Shown: positions 7,601-17,220, counted from the first letter of the stretch. The stretch: 64,000 nt of DNA from Tenacibaculum todarodis (GCF_001889045.1 NZ_CP018155.1:2482001-2546000), one strand, 5' to 3'. The notes: generated by a model from the letters alone, not told the origin. Translations and numbers: made by a program.

Positions 7601-10099
7601 TCAAATTTTAATTGTTCTTAATCTTAAAGCATTTACAATTACAGAAACCGAGCTAAAACTCATTGCCAAAGCGGCAATCATAGGAGACAATAATATTCCG
7701 AAAAAAGGAAATAAAACACCAGCTGCAATTGGTACTCCTAAAGTGTTATAAATAAGTGCAAAAAATAGATTTTGTTTAATATTTTTCATAACGCCATCAC
7801 TTAAATTTCTTGCTTTTACAATTCCGTGTAAATCTCCTTTTACCAAAGTTATCATTGCACTTTCAATAGCAACATCAGTTCCAGTTCCCATTGCAATACC
7901 AACATCACTTTTTGCCAAAGCTGGTGCATCGTTAATTCCATCTCCTGCCATTGCAACAACATTTCCTTTTTCTTGTAATTTTTCTACTTCCTTTAGTTTG
8001 TCTTCTGGCAACATACTTGCTTTAAAATCTGTCAAATTTAATTCTGTCGCTACTGCTTTAGCAGTATTGTAATTATCTCCAGTTAACATAATTACTGCAA
8101 TTCCCATTTCTTGCAATTCTTTAATTGCTTTTGCACTGGTTTCTTTAATTTTATCTCCAATAACAACATAACCAATTACGTTTTTGTCTCTTGATAAATA
8201 AGAAACTGTTTTTCCTTGCATTTGAAAAGAAGCTGCTTTTTCTTCCATTTCTGATGAGATTTTTGCATTTGCGTATTCCATCATTTTAGGATTACCTAAC
8301 GATATTTTTTTATCGTTGATAATAGCTTCAACACCTTTACCAGTAACCGCAGAAAAAGAATTGGATTTTATAATTTCTGCATTTTGCTCTTTTCCATATT
8401 TTACAGTAGCTTCTGCTAAAGGATGTTCACTATTTGAATTTAAAGAAACAATATAATTTAAAACCTCATTTTCAGTATAATTATCATCAAAAGAACCAAT
8501 TTTCTCTACAGTTGGTTTACCTTCGGTAATTGTTCCAGTTTTATCAACAATTAGCGTATCTACTTTATCCATTTTCTCTAAAGCTTCCGCATTTTTAATG
8601 AGCACTCCATTTTGAGCACCTTTACCAACACCAACCATTACAGACATTGGAGTTGCCAAACCTAACGCACAAGGACAGGCAATAATTAAAACTGCGATTG
8701 CATTTACTAAAGCATACACATACGCTGGTTCTGGTCCCCAAATTGCCCAAACTATAAATGTAATTAGAGAAATTAAAACAACTACTGGTACAAAGTAACC
8801 AGAAACCGTATCTGCTAATTTTTGAATAGGCGCACGACTTCTACTGGCATCGTTTACCATATGAATAATTTGAGAAAGTAATGTATCACTACCCACTTTT
8901 TGGGCTTTCATTAAAAAAGACTGATTCCCATTTATTGTACCACTACTTACTTTATCTCCTTCGGATTTGTTTACAGGAATAGGCTCTCCTGTAATCATAG
9001 ATTCATCAACAGTTGTATGACCTTCTGTTATTTTACCATCGACAGGAATTTTATCACCTGGTTTCACTTTTAGAATATCATCTAATTCTATTTTATCAAT
9101 AGATACTTCCACCTCTTTACCATCTACTATTTTGGTTGCTTTATTGGGTGCTAATTTTAAAAGTTCTTTCACAGCAGAATTTGTTTTACTATGCGCACGA
9201 GCTTCTAATAATTGCCCCATTAAAACCAATGTTAAAATTACAGTTGTAGCTTCAAAATAAACATGTACAGCATCAAATTCAGTTTTAAATTGATCTGGAA
9301 AAACATCAGGAAAAAGCATTCCGAAAAAACTAAACAACCAAGCTACACCAGCACCAATGCCAATAAGTGTAAACATATTTAGATTCCAAGTTTTTATACT
9401 TTTATAAGCACGTTCAAAAAACATCCAAGTTGCATAAAACACTACAGGAATTGATAGAACAAACTGAACCCAATTCCAGTTCTTCTGCTCTAAAATATCG
9501 TATAATGGATTATTCATTAGCATTTCACTCATTGCTATAAAGAAAATTGGCAATGTAAACGCAACTGCAATCCAAAACTTTTTAGATAATTTTTTATATG
9601 CTTTTTCTTCGGCAGAACTATCAGCCTCCATTGGCACTAAATCCATTCCACAAATCGGGCAATCACCAGCTTCATCTTTTACAACTTCTAGGTGCATTGG
9701 GCAGGTCCATTGTTCTGAATTTGTTGTTGATAGATTTTGCTCTTCAACCAAATCCATACCACAGACTGGACAATCACTAGGTTTGTCATACGTTTTTTCA
9801 CCCTCACAATGCATAGGGCAATAAAAAGTACCCGTTCCTTTTCCCTTAAGAACTTCCTTTTTTTCTTCCTTTATATGTTGATGCTCTCCTTGTTTGTGAA
9901 TACTATATCGTCCACCATCATTTTTTAAAGCTTCTTGAAAAGTTTCTATTTTAATATGAGCATCCATTTCTATGGTTGCTTCAGATTTTTCTAAATCAAC
10001 TATTGCTTTTGAAACACCCGCAACTTCTGAAAGTGTTTTTTCTACATGACCTCTACAGCCATTGCAAGTCATTCCATGAATATGATATATGTGTTTCAT
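7601..10099 (-). CDS. copA: Cu(I)-exporting P1B-type ATPase CopA
   Basis: An 832-residue P1B-ATPase that pumps Cu(I) from the cytoplasm. The N-terminus has an HMA domain with GMTCNGC (Cys12, Cys15), then two heavy-metal-binding modules of the CPMH...CP(V/I)CGMDL type (about 92-118 and 131-156). The catalytic part shows the membrane CPC motif (Cys475-Pro476-Cys477), the phosphorylation motif DKTGT (Asp519), the SEHPLAEA nucleotide motif and the hinge GDGINDAPAL. Eight transmembrane segments are expected. Two tandem metal-binding modules besides HMA are typical for Bacteroidota. It lies two bases after the tolC-like gene in the same operon, so cytoplasmic and periplasmic copper export are produced together. 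Confidence 0.97.
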   Translation of the reverse strand: MKHIYHIHGMTCNGCRGHVEKTLSEVAGVSKAIVDLEKSEATIEMDAHIKIETFQEALKNDGGRYSIHKQGEHQHIKEEKKEVLKGKGTGTFYCPMHCEGEKTYDKPSDCPVCGMDLVEEQNLSTTNSEQWTCPMHLEVVKDEAGDCPICGMDLVPMEADSSAEEKAYKKLSKKFWIAVAFTLPIFFIAMSEMLMNNPLYDILEQKNWNWVQFVLSIPVVFYATWMFFERAYKSIKTWNLNMFTLIGIGAGVAWLFSFFGMLFPDVFPDQFKTEFDAVHVYFEATTVILTLVLMGQLLEARAHSKTNSAVKELLKLAPNKATKIVDGKEVEVSIDKIELDDILKVKPGDKIPVDGKITEGHTTVDESMITGEPIPVNKSEGDKVSSGTINGNQSFLMKAQKVGSDTLLSQIIHMVNDASRSRAPIQKLADTVSGYFVPVVVLISLITFIVWAIWGPEPAYVYALVNAIAVLIIACPCALGLATPMSVMVGVGKGAQNGVLIKNAEALEKMDKVDTLIVDKTGTITEGKPTVEKIGSFDDNYTENEVLNYIVSLNSNSEHPLAEATVKYGKEQNAEIIKSNSFSAVTGKGVEAIINDKKISLGNPKMMEYANAKISSEMEEKAASFQMQGKTVSYLSRDKNVIGYVVIGDKIKETSAKAIKELQEMGIAVIMLTGDNYNTAKAVATELNLTDFKASMLPEDKLKEVEKLQEKGNVVAMAGDGINDAPALAKSDVGIAMGTGTDVAIESAMITLVKGDLHGIVKARNLSDGVMKNIKQNLFFALIYNTLGVPIAAGVLFPFFGILLSPMIAALAMSFSSVSVIVNALRLRTIKI

Positions 10100-10101
10100 T
10101 T

Positions 10102-11337
10102 TTATTGAATTAAATAATTAATAATTGTTGTTTGTAAATAGTAGTTTTTAATCGACTTAATTTGATTCATTTCAAACTTCAATTGCAATTCTTGAATATC
10201 TAAAACATCATTAAAGTCAATCCTTCCTGTTTCGTAACTTTTTATTAGAATTTCTTCAGCATTCTTCGCTTGTTTTAGATTTTTAGTTTGTGTTTTATAA
10301 CTTATTCTTGAGGAAATACGGTTATTTATTGCTTGGTCTAAAATTGTTTCTAAGGTATTCTTACGTTCTTGTTTCTGCGCTAAAATCTCTTGTTGTTGCA
10401 ATTGATTTTGTCTGGTTTTCGATTTGTAACTATTATTGAAAATAGGAATGGAAACAGAAACCATTGGCATTAAAATATCTTTACCATTATCACTAAAACT
10501 CATATTAGGTCGTTTAGCAACATTTACATAATCTAAACCAAAACCAATCATAGGATTGTTTTCTTTCTGATTCAATAATTCTGATTTTTCTACAGATTGA
10601 TAAATCTTATCATACTTCAATAATTCTGGGTGTAAAACTAAATTGTCTGTGTTTATTTCGAAATTTTCTGAAGGAATATTCAACTCATTTATCACATTTA
10701 CTGTAACTGATTTATCGCGATTTAGGAGCTTGTTAAAATTAGTTTGTTCAGCTAAAAATTGTTGTTCTAAAACATCTTTTAGTTGCTGCATTTCATTTTG
10801 ACGCATTTGTAAGCGTAACACATCTACAGCTGATGCTTTACCAACTTCTACCGATGTTAATGCCAATGTTTCGTAAGTTTCGAGGAGTTTTATATTTTTT
10901 TCTAATACCTTTTGCTTTGCCTTATTTGCATACAAATTATAATAGGACTGCGAAACGGAAGTAATTAGTTTACGTTTAGCAATTACAATATTTTCATATT
11001 TAGCATCTGCCATTGAAGAAATATAATTTTCTCTTGAGGTAATAGTTCCAAACCAAGGCAACATTTGTTTTATAGATATTCTAAAACGTTGTGCTCCCGT
11101 TCTTGTTTCTGGTTCACTTACAAAATAGCCAACGCCAAATTCAGTATTTGGTAGCGTGTTAACTTCGTTTACTTTTTCGGAAGCAATATTGTATTGCAAT
11201 TCAAATTTTTGAATTGCTGGATTGTTTGCCATTGCTTGTTCTAAATAGCTTTGCAATTCTTGACTTTGAATGTTAAGAAAAAAGAAAAGGGAACAAAGAG
11301 TAAAGATTAACTGAAATTTTCTATCTATATTTTTCAT
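10102..11337 (-). CDS. TolC-family outer-membrane efflux protein
   Basis: A 411-residue outer-membrane channel subunit with a signal peptide (about 1-25, ending SQ before ELQSYL) and two long heptad-rich helical repeats typical of the OEP family (about 30-210 and 225-410), including the usual LPNTEFGVGY and NPMIGFGLDY strand segments. It would trimerise and complete the CusA-CusB tripartite pump. It starts one base after the cusA stop, so translation is probably coupled. The protein is slightly shorter than E. coli CusC and lacks its lipobox, as is normal for this phylum. Confidence 0.9.
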   Translation of the reverse strand: MKNIDRKFQLIFTLCSLFFFLNIQSQELQSYLEQAMANNPAIQKFELQYNIASEKVNEVNTLPNTEFGVGYFVSEPETRTGAQRFRISIKQMLPWFGTITSRENYISSMADAKYENIVIAKRKLITSVSQSYYNLYANKAKQKVLEKNIKLLETYETLALTSVEVGKASAVDVLRLQMRQNEMQQLKDVLEQQFLAEQTNFNKLLNRDKSVTVNVINELNIPSENFEINTDNLVLHPELLKYDKIYQSVEKSELLNQKENNPMIGFGLDYVNVAKRPNMSFSDNGKDILMPMVSVSIPIFNNSYKSKTRQNQLQQQEILAQKQERKNTLETILDQAINNRISSRISYKTQTKNLKQAKNAEEILIKSYETGRIDFNDVLDIQELQLKFEMNQIKSIKNYYLQTTIINYLIQ

Positions 11338-11338
11338 T

Positions 11339-14300
11339 TTAATTAACGATTTGTCTTGGTTCTTGATTTTCTTTTTTCGTTATTCTTTTCAATTTTATCT
11401 CTTCTCTCCAGCTATACAAAACAGGTAAAAGAAAGTAAGAAGTGATGTCTATGACCATTCCTCCAAAAATTGGGATTGCCATTGGAATCATTATATCGCT
11501 TCCTTTTCCTGTGGATGTTAAAACAGGTAACAAGGCTAAAATTGTAGTTACAGTGGTCATTAAACACGGACGAATTCTTTTTTGTGCAGCTACCAAAGCT
11601 GAAGCTCGAATGCTCTTTTTATCAGCAGGTTTTTCGCGTTCAAAAGTTTGTGTTAAATAAGTTGCCATAACGACACCATCATCTGTAGCAATTCCAAACA
11701 ATGCAATAAAACCTACCCAAACCGCCACACTTAAATTGATGGTTTTCATATTGAAGAGATCCCTCATATTTTCTCCAAAAAAGCTAAAATTGAAAAACCA
11801 ATCTTGACCATACAACCAAATCATAATGAACCCACCAGCAAAAGCAATTGTTATTGCTGTAAAAACCATAAGTGATGTAGAAACCGATTTAAACTGAAAA
11901 TATAAAATCAAGAAAATAATTGCCAATGCTAATGGAACTATAACGGATAATGTTTTTTCTGCACGTAATTGGTTTTCATAGGTTCCTGTAAATTTATAGT
12001 TGATGCCTTTTGGCACGATTAATTCTCCTGAATCTATCTTTTGTTGAAATAAAGCTTGTGCATTTTCTACCACATCAACTTCTGCAAAACCAGATATTTT
12101 ATCAAACAAGACATAACCTACTAAAAAAGTGTCTTCACTTTTAATTACTTGTGGACCTTGTTCGTATCTAATGGTTGCTAATTCACTTAAAGGAACAGGA
12201 TTGCCTTTTTCAACTGGAATATAAATGTCTTTTATAGATTCTGGGTTGTTACGCAATTCCCTTGGATAACGTACTCGAATTCCATAACGTTCTCTTCCTT
12301 CCACAGTTTGGGTCAATTGCATTCCTCCAACTGCAACTTTTAAAACATTCTGAACATCCTCAATAGAAATTCCATAACGTGCAATTTGTTCTCTATCAAT
12401 ATCAATCAATAAGTAAGGTTTTCCAACAATTCTATCCGCAAAAACAGCTTCTACTTTAACACCTTCAGCTTGTTTTAAAAGGATTTCTAATTGCAGCCCA
12501 AAAGCTTCAATTTGTTTTAAATCTTGTCCTTTTACTTTTATTCCCATTGGCGCACGCATACCTGTTTGTAACATTACCAATCTTGTTTCTATGGGTTGTA
12601 ATTTCGGAGCAGAAGTAACACCAGGTAGTTTGGTGACTTTTACAATTTCATTCCAAATATCATCTGGACTATTTATTTCTGGTCGCCAGTTTCTATAAAA
12701 TTCACCATCATTATCTTCAATAAGTTGAGAATGTTTAAGTTTCGTGAAATTTGCGTTTTCTGAATTATTAGGGTTTTTAATAAATTTTCCATTTTTTAGT
12801 TCAAAAACTCCATCATTATTTACTTTATAACGTTGCCTTTTTCCTTCAGCATTGCGCATATATTCAGATTTATACTGAATCATATTTTCATACATTGACA
12901 AAGGTGCAGGATCTAAAGCGGATTCTGTTCTTCCAGATTTTCCAACCACAGTTTCAATTTCTGGAATGGTGGCTACCGCCATATCTAATTGCTGTAAAAC
13001 GCGTTTATTTTCTTCGACACCAGAATGTGGCATTGAGGTTGGCATCAATAAAAAAGAACCTTCATTTAAAGAGGGCATAAATTCTTTACCTGTGTTATAA
13101 AATATCCAAAATCCAAATACAAGAACTGATGCTGGTATCGTTAAAAACAACACTTTATTTGCTAATGCCCATTGTAGAATTTGTCTATAATAGTTTTTTA
13201 AAACCGAGAATATTCCTAAAATACCAAAGCAAATAATGGCTACAAAAATCAAGTTGATGAAGATACTTCTGTCAAAACCTAATGGTCGCCAATATTCTGC
13301 AAGTAAGAATATAATAGCAGTACAAGAAATAATGATATTTATAAGATTGCTTTTTTTCTCATTCAGCTTTCCTAAAACAGCAAATAAACCGTTAATTCCA
13401 AAAGCAATTAAAATACTTCCTAACCAAAACCCACTTATTATAATTACTATTCCAGCGATTATTAAAGCAATATTAACAATATGGCTAAATGATTTTTTTA
13501 ATGTTGTTTTTCTAAATAAATAGGCTGCAAATGGCGGAATTAAAAATAAAGCAATAACTAAAGATGCTGATAGCGCCATTGTTTTGGTAAACGCTAAAGG
13601 TCTAAACAATTTACCTTCTGCGCCAATCATTGTAAATACAGGTACAAAACTGATAATTGTAGTTAAAACGGCTGTTAATATTGCTCCAGAGACTTCTGCA
13701 GTTGCATTGTAAATTATTTGATCTGTAGTGTATTTTGTACCATTTTCACTGCTTTGTAATTTTTCATCATCTAAATGACGAATCATATTTTCGGCGAGAA
13801 TTACGCCAACATCAACCATTGTACCAATCGCAATCGCAATACCTGAAAGTGCTACAATATTTGCATCTACATTAAATAGTTTCATCGTAACAAATACCAT
13901 TAATACTGCAACAGGTAATAAACCAGATATTAAAATAGAAGCCCGAAGATTAAAAACCATTACAATAATTACCAAAATGGTAATCAGAATTTCTAATGTT
14001 AACGCTTCATTTAGTGTGTCTAAAGTTTCTTCAATCAATTCTGTTCTATCATAAAAAGGAACAATTGTTACTTGTGATGTTCGTCCGTCAGCTAAAACTT
14101 TAGAAGGTAAACCTCCTTTTAATTCTTCAATTTGAGTTTTTACATTTGTAATTACTTCCATAGGATTTGCTCCATATCTTGCAACTACAACACCACCAAC
14201 TACTTCTGCGCCTTCTTTATCTAACAATCCTCTTCTTGTTGCTGGACCTAAAGAAACTTTACCAATATCTTTTATTTTGATGGCTGTAAAATCTTCTGAA

Positions 14301-15100
14301 GTAACAACAGCATTTTCAATATCTTCAATGGATTTTATATACCCTAACCCACGTACTAAATATTCAGCTTGATTGATTTCTAAAGTTTGCGCACCAATAT
14401 CTTGATTACTACTTTTAACAGCTTTTACAACTTGATTTAAACTAATGTTGTACTGTCGCATTAATTCAGGATTTACGTCCACTTGATATTCCTGAACATA
14501 GCCACCAATTGAGGCAACTTCAGAAACTCCGCTTGCAGATGATAATCCATATTTTACATAGTAATCTTGAATGCTTCGTAATTCCTGTAAATCCCAACCA
14601 CCTGTAACATTTCCTTTTTCATCACGACCTTCAAGCGTGTACCAAAAAATTTGCCCCAATCCTGTAGCATCTGGACCTAAAGCAGGATTTACACCCTCTG
14701 GTAATAAATTACTTGGTAATGAATTTAGTTTTTCTAAAATTCTACTTCTGCTCCAATAAAATTCGATATCTTCTTCAAAAATGATGTAGATACTTGAGAA
14801 ACCAAACATAGAAGAACTACGAATTGTTTTAACTCCTGGAATACCCAATAGGGAAGTGGTTAAAGGATATGTAATTTGGTCTTCAATATCTTGCGGTGAA
14901 CGACCATCCCATTTTGTAAAAACTATTTGCTGATTTTCTCCAATATCTGGAATGGCATCTACCGAGACTGGATTACTTGGTAAAAATGGAATTTTCCAAT
15001 CAAAAGGAGCATTTACAGTTCCCCAACCTACAAAAAGGACGAGTAGTAAAACGGATACAAGTTTATTTTCTATTAGAAATTTTATGCTTTTATTTAGCAT
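11339..15100 (-). CDS. cusA: CusA-type Cu(I)/Ag(I) RND efflux pump
   Basis: A 1253-residue RND permease of the HME family. The N-terminus has TM1 and the porter-domain start (VDAIPDIGENQQIVFTKW). The TM4 segment GIAIAIGTMVDVGVILAEN matches the CusA (Cu/Ag) subtype rather than the DFG-type CzcA motif of the other pump in this window. It is about 200 residues longer than E. coli CusA. The extra length is a hydrophobic block of about four helices (about 540-640) and a hydrophilic loop (about 720-790, with ENANFTKLKHSQL), seen commonly in Bacteroidota. A Met-rich stretch, MLQTGMRAPMG, lies in the porter domain where copper methionines are expected. It is first in the tightly packed cusA-tolC-copA-DUF2911-cusB-HMA operon. 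Confidence 0.94.
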   Translation of the reverse strand: MLNKSIKFLIENKLVSVLLLVLFVGWGTVNAPFDWKIPFLPSNPVSVDAIPDIGENQQIVFTKWDGRSPQDIEDQITYPLTTSLLGIPGVKTIRSSSMFGFSSIYIIFEEDIEFYWSRSRILEKLNSLPSNLLPEGVNPALGPDATGLGQIFWYTLEGRDEKGNVTGGWDLQELRSIQDYYVKYGLSSASGVSEVASIGGYVQEYQVDVNPELMRQYNISLNQVVKAVKSSNQDIGAQTLEINQAEYLVRGLGYIKSIEDIENAVVTSEDFTAIKIKDIGKVSLGPATRRGLLDKEGAEVVGGVVVARYGANPMEVITNVKTQIEELKGGLPSKVLADGRTSQVTIVPFYDRTELIEETLDTLNEALTLEILITILVIIVMVFNLRASILISGLLPVAVLMVFVTMKLFNVDANIVALSGIAIAIGTMVDVGVILAENMIRHLDDEKLQSSENGTKYTTDQIIYNATAEVSGAILTAVLTTIISFVPVFTMIGAEGKLFRPLAFTKTMALSASLVIALFLIPPFAAYLFRKTTLKKSFSHIVNIALIIAGIVIIISGFWLGSILIAFGINGLFAVLGKLNEKKSNLINIIISCTAIIFLLAEYWRPLGFDRSIFINLIFVAIICFGILGIFSVLKNYYRQILQWALANKVLFLTIPASVLVFGFWIFYNTGKEFMPSLNEGSFLLMPTSMPHSGVEENKRVLQQLDMAVATIPEIETVVGKSGRTESALDPAPLSMYENMIQYKSEYMRNAEGKRQRYKVNNDGVFELKNGKFIKNPNNSENANFTKLKHSQLIEDNDGEFYRNWRPEINSPDDIWNEIVKVTKLPGVTSAPKLQPIETRLVMLQTGMRAPMGIKVKGQDLKQIEAFGLQLEILLKQAEGVKVEAVFADRIVGKPYLLIDIDREQIARYGISIEDVQNVLKVAVGGMQLTQTVEGRERYGIRVRYPRELRNNPESIKDIYIPVEKGNPVPLSELATIRYEQGPQVIKSEDTFLVGYVLFDKISGFAEVDVVENAQALFQQKIDSGELIVPKGINYKFTGTYENQLRAEKTLSVIVPLALAIIFLILYFQFKSVSTSLMVFTAITIAFAGGFIMIWLYGQDWFFNFSFFGENMRDLFNMKTINLSVAVWVGFIALFGIATDDGVVMATYLTQTFEREKPADKKSIRASALVAAQKRIRPCLMTTVTTILALLPVLTSTGKGSDIMIPMAIPIFGGMVIDITSYFLLPVLYSWREEIKLKRITKKENQEPRQIVN

Positions 15101-15128
15101 TAGTTTTGATATTTAAACAATTAAAATT

Positions 15129-15184
15129 GGTGTTGGAAAAACACCGAATACAACAATTTATCCTTATAACATTGCAGTTATAGG
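15129..15184. other. two small hairpins between the HYC_CC_PP gene and cusA
   Basis: GGTGTT/AACACC (15129-15134 and 15140-15145) and CCTTATAAC/GTTATAGG (15162-15170 and 15177-15184) can each fold. They sit in the 108-bp gap upstream of cusA. They could attenuate or process the transcript between the two genes; neither has a strong U tract, so I do not call a terminator. Confidence 0.4.
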
Positions 15185-15208
15185 ATATTACAGTCTATTG
15201 CTTAAAAA

Positions 15209-15631
15209 TCAGATTAAATAAGTCTCGTCAATCTTGAAGATTTCTTTTATGACGAGTGGCGGCTCATATTCTTCAAAGGAAGATATATTATTCTCTAAAT
15301 TTTCAAAGAGATTAATGTATGTGTAGATAAACGAAGCTAGAAATAATTCTTGGTTTAAAGATATTTTATCAACTTGAAGTTGCACTTCATCTTGACCATC
15401 AATTAATATTTGAACATCATTACAACAATCTTTCTTAACTATTGAACAACCAGAAATATTAGTAGAATCTGCTTTTTCAATTTCCATTCCGCAAGAAGAA
15501 GCTTCAGAAAAAATAGCGGTATCTACAAGAGTATCTCCACAAAAATGTTTTGTGATAGCAAATGAAGTTGTAGAAAATAAGACTACAAACGACATTAAAA
15601 CAGCTAATATTTTATGAGAAAACTTTGTCAT
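15209..15631 (-). CDS. HYC_CC_PP family small secreted protein
   Basis: A 140-residue exported protein with a clear signal peptide (about 1-26). The three hallmarks that name the family are visible in order: an H-x-C motif (here HFC, 29-31), a CC pair (69-70) and a PP pair in EYEPPL near the C-terminus. An extra Cys48 and Cys62 complete a set suited to metal binding or disulfides. The function is unknown, but the family is regularly found beside copper efflux genes in Flavobacteriia. It sits 108 bp upstream of cusA with its own promoter box, so it probably leads the copper cluster. HFC replaces the more common HYC. Confidence 0.8.
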   Translation of the reverse strand: MTKFSHKILAVLMSFVVLFSTTSFAITKHFCGDTLVDTAIFSEASSCGMEIEKADSTNISGCSIVKKDCCNDVQILIDGQDEVQLQVDKISLNQELFLASFIYTYINLFENLENNISSFEEYEPPLVIKEIFKIDETYLI

Positions 15632-15639
15632 TCTAATTA

Positions 15640-15647
15640 CAAAGGTA
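15640..15647 (-). promoter_or_regulatory. -7 promoter box (TACCTTTG) of the copper cluster
   Basis: The minus strand reads TACCTTTG eight bases before the ATG of the HYC_CC_PP gene, an exact TAnnTTTG match, implying a nearly leaderless transcript. I found no convincing -33 TTG at the usual distance, so a copper-responsive activator may help; that is inference. Confidence 0.55.
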
Positions 15648-15974
15648 CAAAAATGAACTAAAATAGATTAAATGATATGTTAATAAATTAAAACTTCAAA
15701 TTTATCTGCTGATTTCGATATTTTTATTCTTTAAACGGTTCTCTATAATTTAATTCTTAATGAAGCCATATTATCACTAACTATTCTCTCAATCACTTTT
15801 GAATAAATTTGAATAGTTGTAATTTCTGTATGTACTAATAATCTTGATAACGTTTCTATTTATATTTATCTAGTAATAAAAGTGTGTCTTGTAATTTGAA
15901 ATACTAGGAAATAAGTTTTTTGTTCTTTTAAGAACTAATAAAGCTTTTAAAAACCTTAGATATAAACAAATATT
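15648..15974. other. gene-free spacer between the copper cluster and the mobile-element side
   Basis: 327 bp of AT-rich sequence with no open frame worth calling on either strand and no strong hairpin. It may hold the promoter of the plus-strand gene at 15975 and possibly one end of the integrated element, but I could not match any part of it to the sequence beside the integrase. Confidence 0.5.
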
Positions 15975-16328
15975 ATGTCTAATTTAAGTAAAAAAGAGTT
16001 TTTAGAAAATTATAGTTCACATCCAAATTTTCATAAGGAAATATTGAAACAAGGTGATGTAGATTGGTCTTTAATTAAAAAGTATCCTCAAGATTACTAC
16101 TCTGCAAATAGCGGATCTGTGTCTGGTATGATTTATTATGTGGATACTGTAGCTTTTGCAAAAAAGCATCATTTACCAATATTACAAATGTTAGAAGAAT
16201 TCGAAAATGGATGCGGAAGACTAGAAAACAAACCAAGTCCAACAGACGAAACCAATTATTTTAATTGGCTTTCGTGGTTTGCATGGGAGAATATGATGAG
16301 TGAAATTATATCTTTTTTGGAGAGATAA
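15975..16328 (+). CDS. unknown 117-residue protein, possibly DUF7222-like
   Basis: A soluble acidic protein without signal peptide or membrane segment. The centre reads SGSVSGMIYYVDTVAFAKKH and the end WLSWFAWENMMSEI. The GS-x-SGMIYY-x-DT-x-AF-x-x-KH pattern and aromatic C-terminal helix remind me of DUF7222 proteins from phages and mobile DNA. That match is from memory and tentative, and no activity is known. It is transcribed toward the following genes and is closed by a strong 15-bp terminator hairpin. It stands alone between the copper cluster and the mobile element and may be cargo of the element. Confidence 0.6.
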   Translation: MSNLSKKEFLENYSSHPNFHKEILKQGDVDWSLIKKYPQDYYSANSGSVSGMIYYVDTVAFAKKHHLPILQMLEEFENGCGRLENKPSPTDETNYFNWLSWFAWENMMSEIISFLER

Positions 16329-16334
16329 AAAAGA

Positions 16335-16373
16335 AAAAGCAACAAGAAATGGTAATCGTTTCTTGTTGCTTTT
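16335..16373. terminator. strong bidirectional terminator (15-bp stem)
   Basis: AAAAGCAACAAGAAA (16335-16349) pairs perfectly with 16359-16373 around a 9-base loop, with A and T runs on both outer sides. It begins six bases after the stop of the plus-strand gene and 34 bases beyond the stop of the converging minus-strand gene, so it can serve both. Confidence 0.85.
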
Positions 16374-16406
16374 ATTCTTTATGTAAAGTTAACCATTGTG
16401 ATTATA

Positions 16407-16673
16407 TTAAGTAGGAGTAATTCTTAATTGATAAATCCAAATTTTAAAATATATTAAATATTTGTCTCTTGAATTAAAGAATTCAATGTATTCCAAAGGA
16501 TTTTTTTTACATTTAATATGTTGTATTTTTTGAAAATCGAATGTATTATTGTGAGAGTTTGGTATAGATTTCATCGCTTCTTCAAAAACATTTATAAATT
16601 TTCGCCAATGTATTTCTTTGGTAAATTCTCTTACATGTTTCCTTATTTCTATATTATCGCAGAAGTCTATCAT
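16407..16673 (-). CDS. unknown small protein, paralogous to its upstream neighbour
   Basis: An 88-residue basic, soluble protein that I do not recognise. Its C-terminal half (KKNPLEYIEFF, then IYFKIWIYQLRI) aligns without gaps to the C-terminal half of the gene just upstream (KKDPLAYCNVV, then IFYELDLFHARL). Shared positions are KK, PL, Y, K, I and R, with matching hydrophobic spacing. The two genes are three bases apart and so probably form a translated pair. They lie downstream of the origin-like block of the mobile element. Function unknown; tandem divergent paralogues could be two subunits of one complex. Confidence 0.6.
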   Translation of the reverse strand: MIDFCDNIEIRKHVREFTKEIHWRKFINVFEEAMKSIPNSHNNTFDFQKIQHIKCKKNPLEYIEFFNSRDKYLIYFKIWIYQLRITPT

Positions 16674-16676
16674 ATT

Positions 16677-16970
16677 TTAATAACCTCTTAGCTTTAGTAG
16701 CTTTATATAATTTGGTTTGATTCTATGTAATAAGCGAGCGTGGAATAAATCAAGTTCATAGAATATGCTAGGTTTTTCTTTTTTAAAAACGACATTGCAA
16801 TATGCAAGAGGATCTTTTTTGAATAATTCGTATTCCAATTCGTTAGTTAGGTAAATTGAGTGTTCTTTAATGTTTCTTTCTTTAATAACCTCTGCAAAGA
16901 TTATTTCGAAATGTAATTGATTCGTTTTTTTGTGGTATAAATCCACTTTTTGTTCTTTTGTATTTAACAT
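16677..16970 (-). CDS. unknown small protein, first of a paralogous pair
   Basis: A 97-residue soluble protein rich in Lys, Glu and aromatic residues, with no signal peptide and no known motif. The region from about residue 50 (KKDPLAYCNVVFKKEKPSIF) matches the next gene over about 30 positions. Upstream on its strand lies the 529-bp gene-free block with hairpin and iteron-like repeats. The start ATG is followed by normal flavobacterial codons, and the frame is flanked by stops, so I believe it is expressed. Its place on the element suggests an accessory, replication or copy-control role, which is a guess. Confidence 0.6.
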   Translation of the reverse strand: MLNTKEQKVDLYHKKTNQLHFEIIFAEVIKERNIKEHSIYLTNELEYELFKKDPLAYCNVVFKKEKPSIFYELDLFHARLLHRIKPNYIKLLKLRGY

Positions 16971-17164
16971 GATTCTTTTATTTTTTTGATTATTAATTAT
17001 TCTCTTAAATGGAAATTACATTTTGAAACTTGTAAAATGGTAGGTAGACTAAACTTAAATAAATAGCTTGAAATTTTAAATTCTTCTAATCTGTTTTATA
17101 ATTTTTTAAATCTTGATTTTTATTTTCAAAAACACATTTGCACCCCTTGTTGGGATTGAGGTTG

Positions 17165-17220
17165 AAAAAATCGGGGGGCATATATGTTATTATAAGAAAC
17201 TATAAGGGCTCCCGATTTTT
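17165..17220. repeat. large GC-headed inverted repeat (hairpin)
   Basis: AAAAATCGGG pairs with CCCGATTTTT (17211-17220), extended by a G-T pair, a G-C pair and a C-G pair after one mismatch, and by TATA/TATA inside. The G-run GGGGGG stands out in AT-rich DNA. With A and T tracts outside, it could be a terminator for the minus-strand DUF3987 gene or a structural part of an origin. Confidence 0.65.
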
